In this document: positions 36,401-44,186 of the stretch, in pieces
How positions within the stretch are numbered: position 1 is the first letter of the stretch
How the letters are laid out: each line of letters begins with the position of its first letter
Assembly: GCA_019637315.1 (NCBI GenBank)
Contig: JAHBVU010000003.1
Span: 186,001 to 250,000, forward strand
Source of the DNA: Gemmatimonadales bacterium
GTDB taxonomy: Bacteria; Gemmatimonadota; Gemmatimonadetes; Gemmatimonadales; GWC2-71-9
Direction: 5' to 3'
DNA length: 64,000 nucleotides
Program-made: the position numbers and the translations under genes
Notes under the pieces: generated by a model
Database searches by the model: none
What the model was told of the DNA's origin: nothing
The model's input: only the letters and a program-made list of their open reading frames with translations

Positions 36401-36630
36401 CAGGTGACGGTCGCCGTGACACCGGCGTCGGCCGAAACGGCCGCCGTCATCTGCACGGTCTGGCCCGGGTTGACCGAGATACCATCCGGTGCAACCGTGA
36501 CCGACCGAACCACTGCCGGCGGCGGCGGCGGCGGCGGCGGCGGATCGATGACAGTGACGTCATCACCGCATGCAGCCAGTCCCGCGGCCAATGCGCCGGA
36601 GAACAGCATGGAACGGTAGAACTTGTTCAT
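33424..36630 (-). CDS. Large Ig-like (BIG2) repeat lipoprotein
   Basis: A 1068-residue predicted surface or periplasmic lipoprotein. Its signal peptide ends A-A-G-L-A-A-C, and a tether with nine consecutive prolines follows. Two to three BIG2/Ig-like domains occupy about 40-230 (T-V-A-P-D-G-I-S-V-N-P-G-Q-T-V, then T-V-N-A-D-G-V-I-T-A-N). The remaining 800 residues are beta-rich, low in Lys and repeat-like, without a motif I recognise. Length and composition suggest an adhesin or envelope scaffold. A strong AGGGGGAG lies 8 nt before the ATG. It is monocistronic, with its own promoter and terminator. Confidence 0.75.
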   Translation of the reverse strand: MNKFYRSMLFSGALAAGLAACGDDVTVIDPPPPPPPPPAVVRSVTVAPDGISVNPGQTVQMTAAVSADAGVTATVTWQVSEAGRATISAAGLLTVLANATSGPVVVRATATGGGASVQGQATLTVVGTSVTAVTVTPPTATLNAGTTVSPPQSTQAVASVTGTNNPAQTVTWTSLDPTIATVNADGVITANNTAKPGNVVIRACSTVDTSKCGTLALVVVVPDPASVQIQSVTATVGGIPNVPVVLTNVFGQIEIALNVEPGARQITRVDALIGGRVVATQNFTSAAPLVLAEAAPTVVVLSTNTQQARKAGGSTGALVPVIFNGNSEITANLYVSGSSTPIASNAVPVVMNNPDLLVRRSYAETERPASLAPTAGNPSAVSLIDGNTYYKGTQDVDGFDYLAFGTVAPASVSLSGNLCGGSSNLVDAGATAAGGIALTGTFACAGVEGGNTINGVSGVAYPAGAVGPDGTALVAAAGISTTATAFTLAGEQRWNVVPPTVGPNPGPVWVDNKGPTVAIDQVAFNDSFDQPWINAAYAFAQDLLADDGTLIGGDSVGVGIDYSVWPRAREFNGTCGATNLDPQTGDVFPETTVSDGSIPTPNGGRRICTYAEDLLGNAGTSGASNYFGVDKVAPSIRFLGSTAATPPTAGTPAAVGDSAANTTIYSIANPTPAEFFGVEALDGRSGFHQGAPLSNYPASYVLNRFRGGTPQTVNATFAAGAFGLPTLLSDTYVRGLELPIQGTAAPASGLGGVGYYFWSGKVTDRAGNESTTLSANFASDDLLPPNITGLGFASAFYTPGTMAPFGFSANDDLEIIDATLAVTMAIPSGAGTALRYPYGSLTPLGVRWDDQITNVINGVNSSIPYFLFRVDEACSAAATPYAACVDPATIGVTPPVPYITTSILGDVANGTSVLADTTQYGLGATKLPTAVSANVNDVAGQSAAAPISAPMLATQFNPQAGLTTTTWATADLLAWSASVVTTNVVAVHVASTSIVVPFFDHASLWRLYGTEWVRCGQFPAPALTDNGAHRFWTYTTPVPTTGACAEAGGGVWRVMGTKSGAGLFTPSF
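36517..36543 (-). repeat. Trinucleotide repeat (CCG)9 encoding polyproline
   Basis: Nine perfect CGG units on the + strand, read as nine CCG proline codons, in the lipoprotein tether. Length change by slippage would keep the frame and only alter tether length. Confidence 0.9.
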
Positions 36631-37409
36631 TAACTCCCCCTATGAACGTTTGGACCTGCGCTATCAACTGATCTTGAACTCGACTTCAACATCACTACCT
36701 GTCCGGCAGCTTCTTGTCCTGCGTGTTCCCTGCTGTGACCTCGGCTTACGCCAGCCTCGATCGTACCCCGCACCCGGACTGATCCAACTCCGGAGTGCGA
36801 GTCTCGGAACGCGGCTGGGCCGCGAGCCGAACATCCCGCCTGCTTGTCCTACAGCCGAACACAGCTTCAGTCTGATTATCCTGTATCAGACTCATGATAG
36901 CGATACCGCAGATCGCGCGCTGTGAGCCAGCGCACAAAACGCTGACCGAAAGTCGCCCGATCTCCCGCTATCGCCCTCCTACTCCCACCCCACAGCCCGA
37001 ACGCATGAACACACGGCGGTACCAACCCACCACGGCTCACGCAAAGACCTCAGACTGACGAGCAGGGACTGCCGGACCGAATACAACACGCTAAGATAAC
37101 CCTCGGCTCGGAGGGGGTCAATATCCTAACCCCAACCAGCGTCGCATCTTGGCGATCGATTGCCCGTCCGTTCGGCCCCAAGGCGCAATTTCTTACACCT
37201 TCCGCCCCCGAGCGCTCACTTCTTGGTCACTCAGGTCCCTAACGGCAGCAACGCCCGTGCCGGAACTCGAACGGGCGTCGCAAGTTACTGAATCTTGCAC
37301 GGTTGCGAGAACCAACCCCGAAACGGAGCGGTTCTCGACCGGTCCTCAAGGCGTCGAACTGCACGAGTCCATGGCTGCCTCGACCCGAACAAATACCGAC
37401 AAGGATCGA
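36631..37409 (-). other. 779-nt intergenic region with no gene seen
   Basis: The region is pyrimidine-rich and of lower GC than its neighbours, with no coding frame supported by a start context. The only motif I can point to near the lipoprotein gene is a weak promoter at 36661-36689. TATCA-N6-TGATA occurs near 36885-36900. It holds no tRNA, clear terminator or repeat that I can see. Confidence 0.5.
36661..36689 (-). promoter_or_regulatory. Candidate promoter of the Ig-like lipoprotein gene
   Basis: On the minus strand TTGAAG (36684-36689) and TGATAG (36661-36666) are separated by 17 nt. Each matches the sigma-70 consensus at four of six positions. It lies about 30 nt upstream of the start codon. 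Confidence 0.35.
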
Positions 37410-38000
37410 TCAGGGCGCCGTACGACCCTTGCGGACCCCCGCCTCGACCCCCGCCCGCCAGGCCGCCCGTGTCGGCTCTCCTCGCACGATGGCGGCGATC
37501 CGTCCGTCGTCCGCAATCACAAAGGTGGTCCATCCCCGATCCCTGGTCCCCATTCCATAGGCTCGGTGGATCCCTCCGTCGGCGTCGGCCAGGAGTTTGG
37601 TTGGCAGCGGCCCGCCCGGCTCCAGCTCGACCGCTCGAAGGCCCCGAGCCAGCTCGGCCACATCGGTTGAGCTGCCCCGAACCGCACCGACCAGGATGAC
37701 CCGGGGGGACATGAGGTCGGTCAGCCCGTCTTCGACCTGACGCCATGCCGGCCCCGACGCGGAATCCACCCCACCGGCGATAACGAGTATGACCACCCGA
37801 CCGAGCTCGGCTGCCAGCCGAAACGGCTGGTCGGCAGGACCCGGGCCCGACGGCGTCAGATACGGAGCGACCACAGCAGGCGCGGGACGCCCCTCCCGCG
37901 GACTGCCCATCACCCCAAGCCGGGGACGCTGCTCCTGACCCTCGAGACTGACAACCCACGCCAACGCCAGCGCACCCGCAACCACCCAGTTCCGGATCAT
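37410..38000 (-). CDS. Thioredoxin-fold exported protein without CxxC
   Basis: A 196-residue protein with a signal peptide (about 1-22). Its layout is that of a peroxiredoxin/TlpA-like fold (G-R-V-V-I-L-V-I-A, a V-I-L-V-G-A-V strand, D-A-D-G-G-I-H, G-W-T-T-F-V-I-A-D-D-G-R-I). It has no cysteine at all in the redox position, so it cannot act as an ordinary oxidoreductase. It starts in the last codon of the TlpA gene and is likely a degenerate relative or a redox-inactive partner. Confidence 0.6.
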   Translation of the reverse strand: MIRNWVVAGALALAWVVSLEGQEQRPRLGVMGSPREGRPAPAVVAPYLTPSGPGPADQPFRLAAELGRVVILVIAGGVDSASGPAWRQVEDGLTDLMSPRVILVGAVRGSSTDVAELARGLRAVELEPGGPLPTKLLADADGGIHRAYGMGTRDRGWTTFVIADDGRIAAIVRGEPTRAAWRAGVEAGVRKGRTAP

Positions 38001-38512
38001 CGGACCGCCTTTCGGACCGCGGCAACCAGATCCTGGTCCCCACCGGTTCCCGTGTACACGACCGTGCCGCTCGCATCGACGACGACGACGTGCGAGGTTC
38101 CCGGCACGTCATAGGCCCGGGTGCTCGCCCCTGTTTCGTCATACAGGACGAGAAACCCCGGGTCGACGGCCTGGAGGTAGCGGCGGACCCGCTCTCGCGA
38201 CTCATTGACCGTCACATTGATACCGATCAGCGTGACCTTGTCGCCGAAGGTCTTGCGGACCCGAGCCAGCTCCGGCAAGAGCGCCTTGCAGGACGAGCAC
38301 CAGGTGGCCCAGAACTCGATCAGCACCGGCGTCTTCCCCAGCCAGGCGCCGAGGTCGACCGGCTTGCCGTCGAGGTCATTGATGACGAGCACCGGCGCCT
38401 TGCTGCCGACCGGAAGCCCCGAATCGAATTGCGCAGCAAGCGGAGAGATCCCCGCGCCCGCGCCGACCAGCACCGCGAATGCCGCGGACCGAACCCATCG
38501 CATCAGAACCAT
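37997..38512 (-). CDS. TlpA-like periplasmic thioredoxin
   Basis: A 171-residue exported protein. The signal peptide runs to about residue 28, and the active site is W-A-T-W-C-S-S-C-K, a CxxC thioredoxin motif. The cis-proline region appears in Y-D-V-P-G-T-S-H. Such proteins reduce disulfides or apocytochrome c and receive electrons from a DsbD/CcdA transporter, which is the gene just upstream. I chose ATG 38512 (GGGGA upstream); ATG 38503, which overlaps the transporter stop, is close. Confidence 0.85.
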   Translation of the reverse strand: MVLMRWVRSAAFAVLVGAGAGISPLAAQFDSGLPVGSKAPVLVINDLDGKPVDLGAWLGKTPVLIEFWATWCSSCKALLPELARVRKTFGDKVTLIGINVTVNESRERVRRYLQAVDPGFLVLYDETGASTRAYDVPGTSHVVVVDASGTVVYTGTGGDQDLVAAVRKAVR

Positions 38513-39150
38513 ACTGTCCCCATCTTCACGAAATAGTACTGCGCCATGGCCAGCATCAGGATGCCGGCGCCCCGCTTGACCCACACGGTCCAACGCCCCG
38601 GCTTCGGCAGCGCGGCAAGCGTCCCGGAAAAGATCCCGATCGCCACCAGCAGCGCCGTCATGCCGAGGCTGAAGACAAAGAGGTAGACGAAGCCGAGCCC
38701 GGCGCTCTGGGTCGCCCCGACGAAGGTCAGCACGGCCGCAAAGGCCGGCGCTCCGCAGGGCGCGGCCACCAGCCCCGAGGTCGCCCCCATCAGAAAGACC
38801 GAGCCCAGCGAGCGCGAGCCGAACCGGCCGGCCCACGACAGCACCCGCTCGGGCACCAGGATCGGAATGGCATCCAGCATGGCAAGCCCCGCCAGCAGCA
38901 GCAGGTTGCCCATCACGAAGTAGGCCCAGGGATTCGAACTGATGCTCCCGAACAGGCTGCCCGTGACCGCCGCGACCACGCCGAGCGTGGCGTAGACCGA
39001 GGCCAGCCCGATGGCGTAGACGAGGCTGAGCAGCACCGTCCGCCCGCGTGAACGACCGACCGCCCCCGCCCCACCCAGCACCCCCGCCGTAATGGGAATC
39101 ATGGGATAGACGCAGGGGGTCAGGCTGGTCACGAGCCCCGCCCCGAACAA
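38503..39150 (-). CDS. DsbD/CcdA-type thiol-disulfide transmembrane transporter
   Basis: A membrane protein of about 215 residues with six or more helices and the two DsbD-family cysteine motifs: S-L-T-P-C-V-Y-P-M and V-A-A-P-C-G-A-P-A. It moves electrons from cytosolic thioredoxin across the membrane to the thioredoxin-like partner encoded downstream. The start is uncertain: TTG 39150 is the first listed, but the open frame goes back to 39198, where the ispG stop lies, with only CTG or ATT codons near the expected N terminus. Confidence 0.85.
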   Translation of the reverse strand: MFGAGLVTSLTPCVYPMIPITAGVLGGAGAVGRSRGRTVLLSLVYAIGLASVYATLGVVAAVTGSLFGSISSNPWAYFVMGNLLLLAGLAMLDAIPILVPERVLSWAGRFGSRSLGSVFLMGATSGLVAAPCGAPAFAAVLTFVGATQSAGLGFVYLFVFSLGMTALLVAIGIFSGTLAALPKPGRWTVWVKRGAGILMLAMAQYYFVKMGTVWF

Positions 39151-39198
39151 GAGCGGCAGCGCTGCCAGCGGGCGTTCGAAAATCGAGCCGTCGATAGG

Positions 39199-40431
39199 TC
39201 AGGACTCCACCGGGGCAACCGCCGGATAGCGGGTTGCGACATACTGATCGAGAATCTCGAGAAACTCCGCCACGATCCGGTCGCCTTTGAGCGTGGTCAG
39301 CAAGCGCCCATCGACATAGACCGGAGCCTTGGGCTCTTCGAAGGTACCGGGAAGCGAGATGCCCAGGTTGGCATGCTTCGATTCACCCGGCCCGTTCACG
39401 ACGCAGCCCATCACCGCGACCTTCATGGTCTCCACACCGGGATGCACCCCGCGCCAGTCGGGCATCCGGTCGCGCAGGTAGCCCTGGATCTCTTCTGCCA
39501 TGGCCTGGAAGAAGGTGCTGGTCGTCCGCCCGCACCCCGGGCAGCTGGTGACCTGAGGCTGAAAGCTGCGCAACTCGAGCGACTGCAGGATCTGCTGCGC
39601 CACCCGCACTTCCTCCGCACGATCGCCACCCGGCGATGGGGTCAGCGAAACGCGGATGGTGTCGCCGATGCCTTCCTGCAACAGCACGGCAAGCCCCGCC
39701 GTGCTCGACACGATGCCCTTCATGCCCAGCCCGGCTTCGGTCAGGCCAAGGTGAAGCGGATAGTCACCCCGCGCCGCCAGTTTGCGATAGACGGCCACCA
39801 GGTCCTGGACGCCCGAGACCTTGGCCGACAGCACGATCCGATCGTGCGACATTCCGATCGCCTCGGCCTGCCGCGCCGAGCCGACGGCACTCTCGACCAT
39901 TGCCTCGAGCATGACCTCACGCGCATCGAGCGGCTCCGCACGCGAGGCGTTCTCGTCCATCATGCGCGTCAGCAGCGCCTGATCGAGCGAACCCCAGTTG
40001 ACCCCGATCCGCACCGGCTTGTCATTCGCGAGCGCGACTTCGATGATGGCCCGGAAGTGCTCGTCGTGCCGCTTGCCGCCGACGTTACCCGGATTGATGC
40101 GGTACTTCGCCAGCGCACGCGCACACTCGGGATGCCGAGTCAACAGCAGGTGGCCGTTGTAGTGAAAGTCGCCCACGATCGGAACGGCCAGTCCGCGACG
40201 ATCCAGCGCCTCGACGATGGCCGGCACCCCCGCAGCGGCTTCATCGGTGTTGACGGTGACCCGGACGATTTCACTGCCAGCCCGGGCCAGCGCCGCAACC
40301 TGTCGAGCCGTGCCTTCGACATCCGCCGTATCGGTATTGGTCATCGACTGCACGACGACCGGATGGCACGACCCGACCAGGACGGAGCCGATCGCAACAG
40401 TCGGAGTCTGACGACGGGGGTTCATGGCCAT
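39199..40431 (-). CDS. ispG: 4-hydroxy-3-methylbut-2-enyl-diphosphate synthase IspG
   Basis: The penultimate enzyme of the MEP isoprenoid pathway; it uses a [4Fe-4S] cluster to open MEcPP to HMBPP. The 410-residue product has V-Q-S-M-T-N-T-D-T near the N terminus, the [10 protein letters not shown] region, and Fe-S cysteines in S-C-P-G-C-G-R-T and G-C-V-V-N-G-P-G-E. The domain order TIM barrel then reductase is complete. It is followed by the thiol-disulfide transporter gene on the same strand. Confidence 0.96.
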   Translation of the reverse strand: MAMNPRRQTPTVAIGSVLVGSCHPVVVQSMTNTDTADVEGTARQVAALARAGSEIVRVTVNTDEAAAGVPAIVEALDRRGLAVPIVGDFHYNGHLLLTRHPECARALAKYRINPGNVGGKRHDEHFRAIIEVALANDKPVRIGVNWGSLDQALLTRMMDENASRAEPLDAREVMLEAMVESAVGSARQAEAIGMSHDRIVLSAKVSGVQDLVAVYRKLAARGDYPLHLGLTEAGLGMKGIVSSTAGLAVLLQEGIGDTIRVSLTPSPGGDRAEEVRVAQQILQSLELRSFQPQVTSCPGCGRTTSTFFQAMAEEIQGYLRDRMPDWRGVHPGVETMKVAVMGCVVNGPGESKHANLGISLPGTFEEPKAPVYVDGRLLTTLKGDRIVAEFLEILDQYVATRYPAVAPVES

Positions 40432-40460
40432 CCCTGAAGAATAACCGGGTCCCCAAACGC

Positions 40461-40492
40461 CAAGAGGCAGGCCTCATTGGGCCCGCCTCTTG
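40461..40492 (-). terminator. Stem-loop after the 86-residue gene
   Basis: An 8-bp outer stem (40461-40468/40485-40492) and 4-bp inner stem around an A-C mismatch. Downstream on the minus strand the T run is only three, so termination may be weak. Confidence 0.5.
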
Positions 40493-40514
40493 AAAACGCC
40501 GATGATCGACGGGG

Positions 40515-40775
40515 TCAGCCGAGACCGAGCTGCTTGATCAGGCGGTCCCAATCCTGCGCCGACACGGTTCCATCGACCTGGAGCGGCGTCAGCGCCGCCA
40601 TAATCTCGGCCCGGGTCCCGGAAATCCGGCGATCGCGCAACTCACCGATCATGCGTGAGAACCGGTGTTCGTACTCGTCCTTATCGTACTTACCCGACTG
40701 GCGGCCGTCCGACAACGCTTTGAGTTCCTGCGCCACGCGTCCAGGGGCGATCGGGGTCAACTGCTCATCAGCCAT
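40515..40775 (-). CDS. Small hypothetical soluble protein
   Basis: An 86-residue, helical, charged protein with no signal peptide or membrane segment. The repeated pattern R-R-I-S-G-T-R-A-E-I-M-A-A-L and D-W-D-R-L-I-K-Q-L-G suggests a helical bundle. I recognise no family. It follows the HD-GYP gene by 78 nt on the same strand and could belong to that signalling unit. Confidence 0.6.
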   Translation of the reverse strand: MADEQLTPIAPGRVAQELKALSDGRQSGKYDKDEYEHRFSRMIGELRDRRISGTRAEIMAALTPLQVDGTVSAQDWDRLIKQLGLG

Positions 40776-40853
40776 CGTTGGTCCACTCCATCAGGTCGAA
40801 GGGGTAAGGCAGCACCTCCTGCAGCGGATACTACGCTCGCCCCGTCGGGCCCA

Positions 40854-42059
40854 TTACACAAGGGGCACGGAACGCGAATCCGGCACGACCGGGGGTTGCC
40901 CCGCATCGACCACGACGCGCTGCACCAGGGCCTCGAGGATCATGTCGCTGAAGGCCGTCACCATATCCGGATCGAGCTCGCGCCCGGACTGCTCCTGCAG
41001 GTACGCAAGGGCCTCGGCGGGTTCCCATGCCTGCCGGTAGGGGCGCTCGGTACAGAGCGCATCATAAATGTCGCAGACGTGGACGATGCGGCTGGCATAA
41101 TGGGCCGCTCGAGGAAACCGCAGCTCCGGGTATCCCTCGCCGTTGAGATAGATGTGGTGCTCATAGGCCACCACGGCGGCGAGCCCGATGCCGCGCTCCT
41201 TCTTGAGGATCAGCTTGGCGCCTTCGACCGGGTGGCTCTGGATGATGGCCCGCTCCGCCTCGGTGTAGCGACCGGGCTTGACCAGCAGATCATGAGGAAT
41301 CGCCACTTTGCCGATGTCATGCAGCAGCCCGGCAATGCCGACGGCCCGGACCTCGGACGGACCCAGCCCGAGCCGTTCGGCCAGTCCCATCGACAGCACC
41401 GACACATTGCAGGCATGGGTCGTGGTGTACTGATCGTACTCCTTGAGGGTGAGGAGCGGCATCAGCATCCGGTCTTCCTGGTGCATGGTGGCCGCCAGCG
41501 AGCAGACCACACTTTCGACTTCCGCCATCGGAACGACGCCGGTGCGTCCAACGGCCTCGTGGATCCAGCTCGTTGCGGCAACTTCTTCGGCCAGGTTGAC
41601 CACGACGGCATCGGCCGCCTGAGCAGCTTTCGCCTGTGCTGCAGAGCTATCGCCACTGTCGCGTACCTTGAGCCGACCGAAACGAATCGGTGAGCGAACC
41701 ACCTGGCGCATCAGGGCAGTGTCGACGCAGCGCCCGGACATCTGGTCGAACAGCTCTTCGACGAAGCCGACGAAGGCTTCTCGGGTCACGTCCGAGTCGA
41801 TTTCGATCCGCTCGATCCGCGCCTCCGCGAGCTTGGCAGCCCAGTCCCATCGAGACAATTCATCCAGGACCCGGTTCCCGACCAGCGTCTCGCTGCCCAG
41901 AAACGAGTACTCCACGCAGGAGTGGTGGCGGGCAACCTCGAGCAAACGGTCGAACGATTTGTCGAGGGCCCGAACCCGAGCGGGATGGCCGTCCTGATAG
42001 AGGGCCATGGACGCCAGCGCCTGCCCGAGCGAAACGAGGAAGCCCGACTCCGCACTCAT
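40854..42059 (-). CDS. HD-GYP domain phosphodiesterase with atypical GYP motif
   Basis: A 401-residue protein. Residues 1-110 form a domain with Y-Q-D-G-H-P at 21-26, also seen in the upstream protein. A 170-190 linker leads to the HD-GYP domain (about 195-385), with H247-D248 in L-L-H-D-I-G-K. The GYP motif at 301-311 is H-H-I-Y-L-N-G-E-G-Y-P; the usual form is H-H-E-x2-D-G-x-G-Y-P. HD-GYP domains hydrolyse cyclic di-GMP. The start overlaps the HEAT gene by 4 nt. Confidence 0.85.
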   Translation of the reverse strand: MSAESGFLVSLGQALASMALYQDGHPARVRALDKSFDRLLEVARHHSCVEYSFLGSETLVGNRVLDELSRWDWAAKLAEARIERIEIDSDVTREAFVGFVEELFDQMSGRCVDTALMRQVVRSPIRFGRLKVRDSGDSSAAQAKAAQAADAVVVNLAEEVAATSWIHEAVGRTGVVPMAEVESVVCSLAATMHQEDRMLMPLLTLKEYDQYTTTHACNVSVLSMGLAERLGLGPSEVRAVGIAGLLHDIGKVAIPHDLLVKPGRYTEAERAIIQSHPVEGAKLILKKERGIGLAAVVAYEHHIYLNGEGYPELRFPRAAHYASRIVHVCDIYDALCTERPYRQAWEPAEALAYLQEQSGRELDPDMVTAFSDMILEALVQRVVVDAGQPPVVPDSRSVPLV

Positions 42060-44071
42060 GGCGACGTGCCGCTTTCCGCTGCGGCAATCAGCTCGGGGTC
42101 GCCCGAACGACGCGCCAGACGGAGCACGCGGGCCACCGCGGGGTCGGCGCCTCCGAGGCGGGCCAGGACCTGTACCTGCGCCACGACCACCGGGGTTTTG
42201 GGTGCCAGGCGGAGCAGCCGAAACCAGCCGCGCCGGGACGCCACGCTACTCAGCAACCATTCGCGCACCGGCGCAACATCGAACTGCGCCAGAATGGCTA
42301 CCGCCGAGGCGCGCAGTTCCTCGCTGCGCGTAGTACTGTTGAGCAAGACGAAGAGGCGCGTCAGCGAGGCGCGCGGAAAGCGCTCCTGGCCGGCCTCAAC
42401 GGCAGCGGCCACGATCCGTTCGTCCAGGTCGGCCAGGGCCGCATGGATTCCGTCGTCTCGCTCGCTCGGCAGCCGGAAGATCAGGCGGTACGCATCGAGG
42501 CGAAGCGCCGGATCGGCCGCTTCGGTCAAGCTGCGCACCGAGAGACCCTGCGGCAGTTCCGGTAGTTCCAGCAATGCCGCCAGGAGTTGCCGCCGCTCGG
42601 CGTCCGTGGACGACGCGAGCCGGCGGACAATGTCGCGTCCCAGGTCACCGCCGACGGCCAGCATCCGGTCGCTGACCAGGCGGCGGACCGCCGGCGAGAA
42701 GGTCGCGATCCGGTCGACGATCCCGGCCAGCGCGGCAGACGAGGCGTGGCTCAGGACCCGGCGGATACCGTCGCTCTCGTGATCCGGCAGGGCCAGCAGG
42801 CGAGGCAAGGCTTCGGCACTCGCCAGGGTCTCCCACAGCCGCGCCGCGAGGGCGCCAGGCGCCGCATCCGCCAGGCCGATGACCGGGTCGAGCGAACCGG
42901 TCGTCGCTGCCTGGATGACGCCGTCGGCAGCCGCATCGCCGAAGGTCTCGGTCTCCACCGCCATCTGGACGATCCGAAGCGCGTCGTCGGACGACGCGCC
43001 GTCCTCGGCGGCCCCGATCAGATCGTAGCGCGACAGCGCCTCGAGCACCCGACTGTGACTCGCCGAGCTGGGGTCCTCGAGCGTCCACCCCTCCAACAAG
43101 CTGCGCACGATCTCGCGCGCATCCTGCTCGCCGCGCCGCCGGGCCGTGGGCCCGGCGGACGGGTGATGCGCCATCTTCCGCAGCATCCGGAGCAAGAGCG
43201 ACGAGATCGGCTGATCGCGCGCGGCGGCCGCCTGCTCGATCAACTCGACCAGCGCCAGCGCCGGGAGCCAATCGATGACCTGCGCAATCGCTTCACCTGC
43301 CTGCGCGCGACTCGGGTCGATGCCCAGCACACGAGCCAGCTCCTGTGAGGGCACTGCCGCCAGCAGTTCCTGCAGTTGCAGTTCCGCGGCCTCGCGCCCG
43401 GGCGCGCCCGGGTCGGCGGCCAGGCGACCCAGCCGTTCCATCGCCTCGCGGACGGCGGCCGCCACCTCGGGCGCGTGGAGGCGCCGCGCCAGCACCGTGT
43501 CGAGCGACCGGGTCGCATCGTTCCCGGACACCACCGTCACCAGGTCGCGCCAGAGGGCGTCGATCTCGCGGTCGCCGGTACCCTGCTCGTCGAGCACCAG
43601 GGCATCGAACGCCAGCGGTGCCAGCTCCGCATGATCCGAGCGCCAGGCGGCAATCGGCTCGGTGTCGTCGCCGTCGATCCGTTCGAGCAGGGTTTCGAAT
43701 TCTGCGGCCGTAGCACCCGGTCGGAGCACCAGATTGCCCACGCGGCGACGGTGGAGGCGGGCCGCGAGGTCCCGCAGGGCAAAGTGGGCGGGGTCGGTCG
43801 CGATCTCGTCGAAGAGAAGCTGGGTTCGGGTGACCCCGACCTGCAGTGAATGGCGCCCCTGCCAGACCGGCTGCAGGGCATCGAGGGCGGCTGCTTGAGC
43901 CGTCTGCCGCATCGGGTGACCAGCGGGATAGACTCGTCGCTTCTGCAGGGCCCGACCGAACGAGGTCAGGAAACGAACGACGGCCGAGCTCCGCTCGTCC
44001 TGGACGGGCGGCAAGTCTCGCCGAGGCGGCGCACGGCTCGGGTCGGTTTCGACTGCGGCAATAGTCGCCAT
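42056..44071 (-). CDS. HEAT/alpha-helical repeat protein with GHP-type N-terminal domain
   Basis: A 671-residue soluble protein. Residues 30-130 resemble the N terminus of the following HD-GYP protein (F-L-T-S-F-G-R-A-L and Y-P-A-G-H-P-M-R at 48-55). The rest is almost wholly helical and Ala/Arg/Leu-rich, with HEAT-like repeats (about 260-660). It probably serves as a scaffold or receiver for HD-GYP signalling. I chose ATG 44071; TTG 44101 is in frame. Confidence 0.6.
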   Translation of the reverse strand: MATIAAVETDPSRAPPRRDLPPVQDERSSAVVRFLTSFGRALQKRRVYPAGHPMRQTAQAAALDALQPVWQGRHSLQVGVTRTQLLFDEIATDPAHFALRDLAARLHRRRVGNLVLRPGATAAEFETLLERIDGDDTEPIAAWRSDHAELAPLAFDALVLDEQGTGDREIDALWRDLVTVVSGNDATRSLDTVLARRLHAPEVAAAVREAMERLGRLAADPGAPGREAAELQLQELLAAVPSQELARVLGIDPSRAQAGEAIAQVIDWLPALALVELIEQAAAARDQPISSLLLRMLRKMAHHPSAGPTARRRGEQDAREIVRSLLEGWTLEDPSSASHSRVLEALSRYDLIGAAEDGASSDDALRIVQMAVETETFGDAAADGVIQAATTGSLDPVIGLADAAPGALAARLWETLASAEALPRLLALPDHESDGIRRVLSHASSAALAGIVDRIATFSPAVRRLVSDRMLAVGGDLGRDIVRRLASSTDAERRQLLAALLELPELPQGLSVRSLTEAADPALRLDAYRLIFRLPSERDDGIHAALADLDERIVAAAVEAGQERFPRASLTRLFVLLNSTTRSEELRASAVAILAQFDVAPVREWLLSSVASRRGWFRLLRLAPKTPVVVAQVQVLARLGGADPAVARVLRLARRSGDPELIAAAESGTSP

Positions 44072-44114
44072 CGGTCGACCCAACGGCAGAAACCAAGCCA
44101 ACCCGGGAGGTTCA

Positions 44115-44120
44115 ATTCTA
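44115..44120 (-). promoter_or_regulatory. -10 element of the HEAT/HD-GYP operon
   Basis: TAGAAT on the minus strand, in an AT-rich patch (about 44114-44142) unlike the surrounding DNA. No -35 at the right distance is evident. It lies 43 nt before ATG 44071. Confidence 0.4.
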
Positions 44121-44186
44121 AGTTATTTAAAAACAATGACATAGCAAAGACGTGCCCAAGGAATCGGTCCCAGCGACCAGCAATTC

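Noticed and set aside
33544-36633. 1029-codon open frame antisense to the Ig-like lipoprotein
   Set aside because: It is Arg/Asp/Gly-rich with no domain, has no Shine-Dalgarno, and mirrors a clear lipoprotein gene; such shadow frames are usual at this GC.
37149-37670. 173-codon open frame on the + strand
   Set aside because: It overlaps the thioredoxin-fold gene in antisense and its N-terminal part has no start context or domain.
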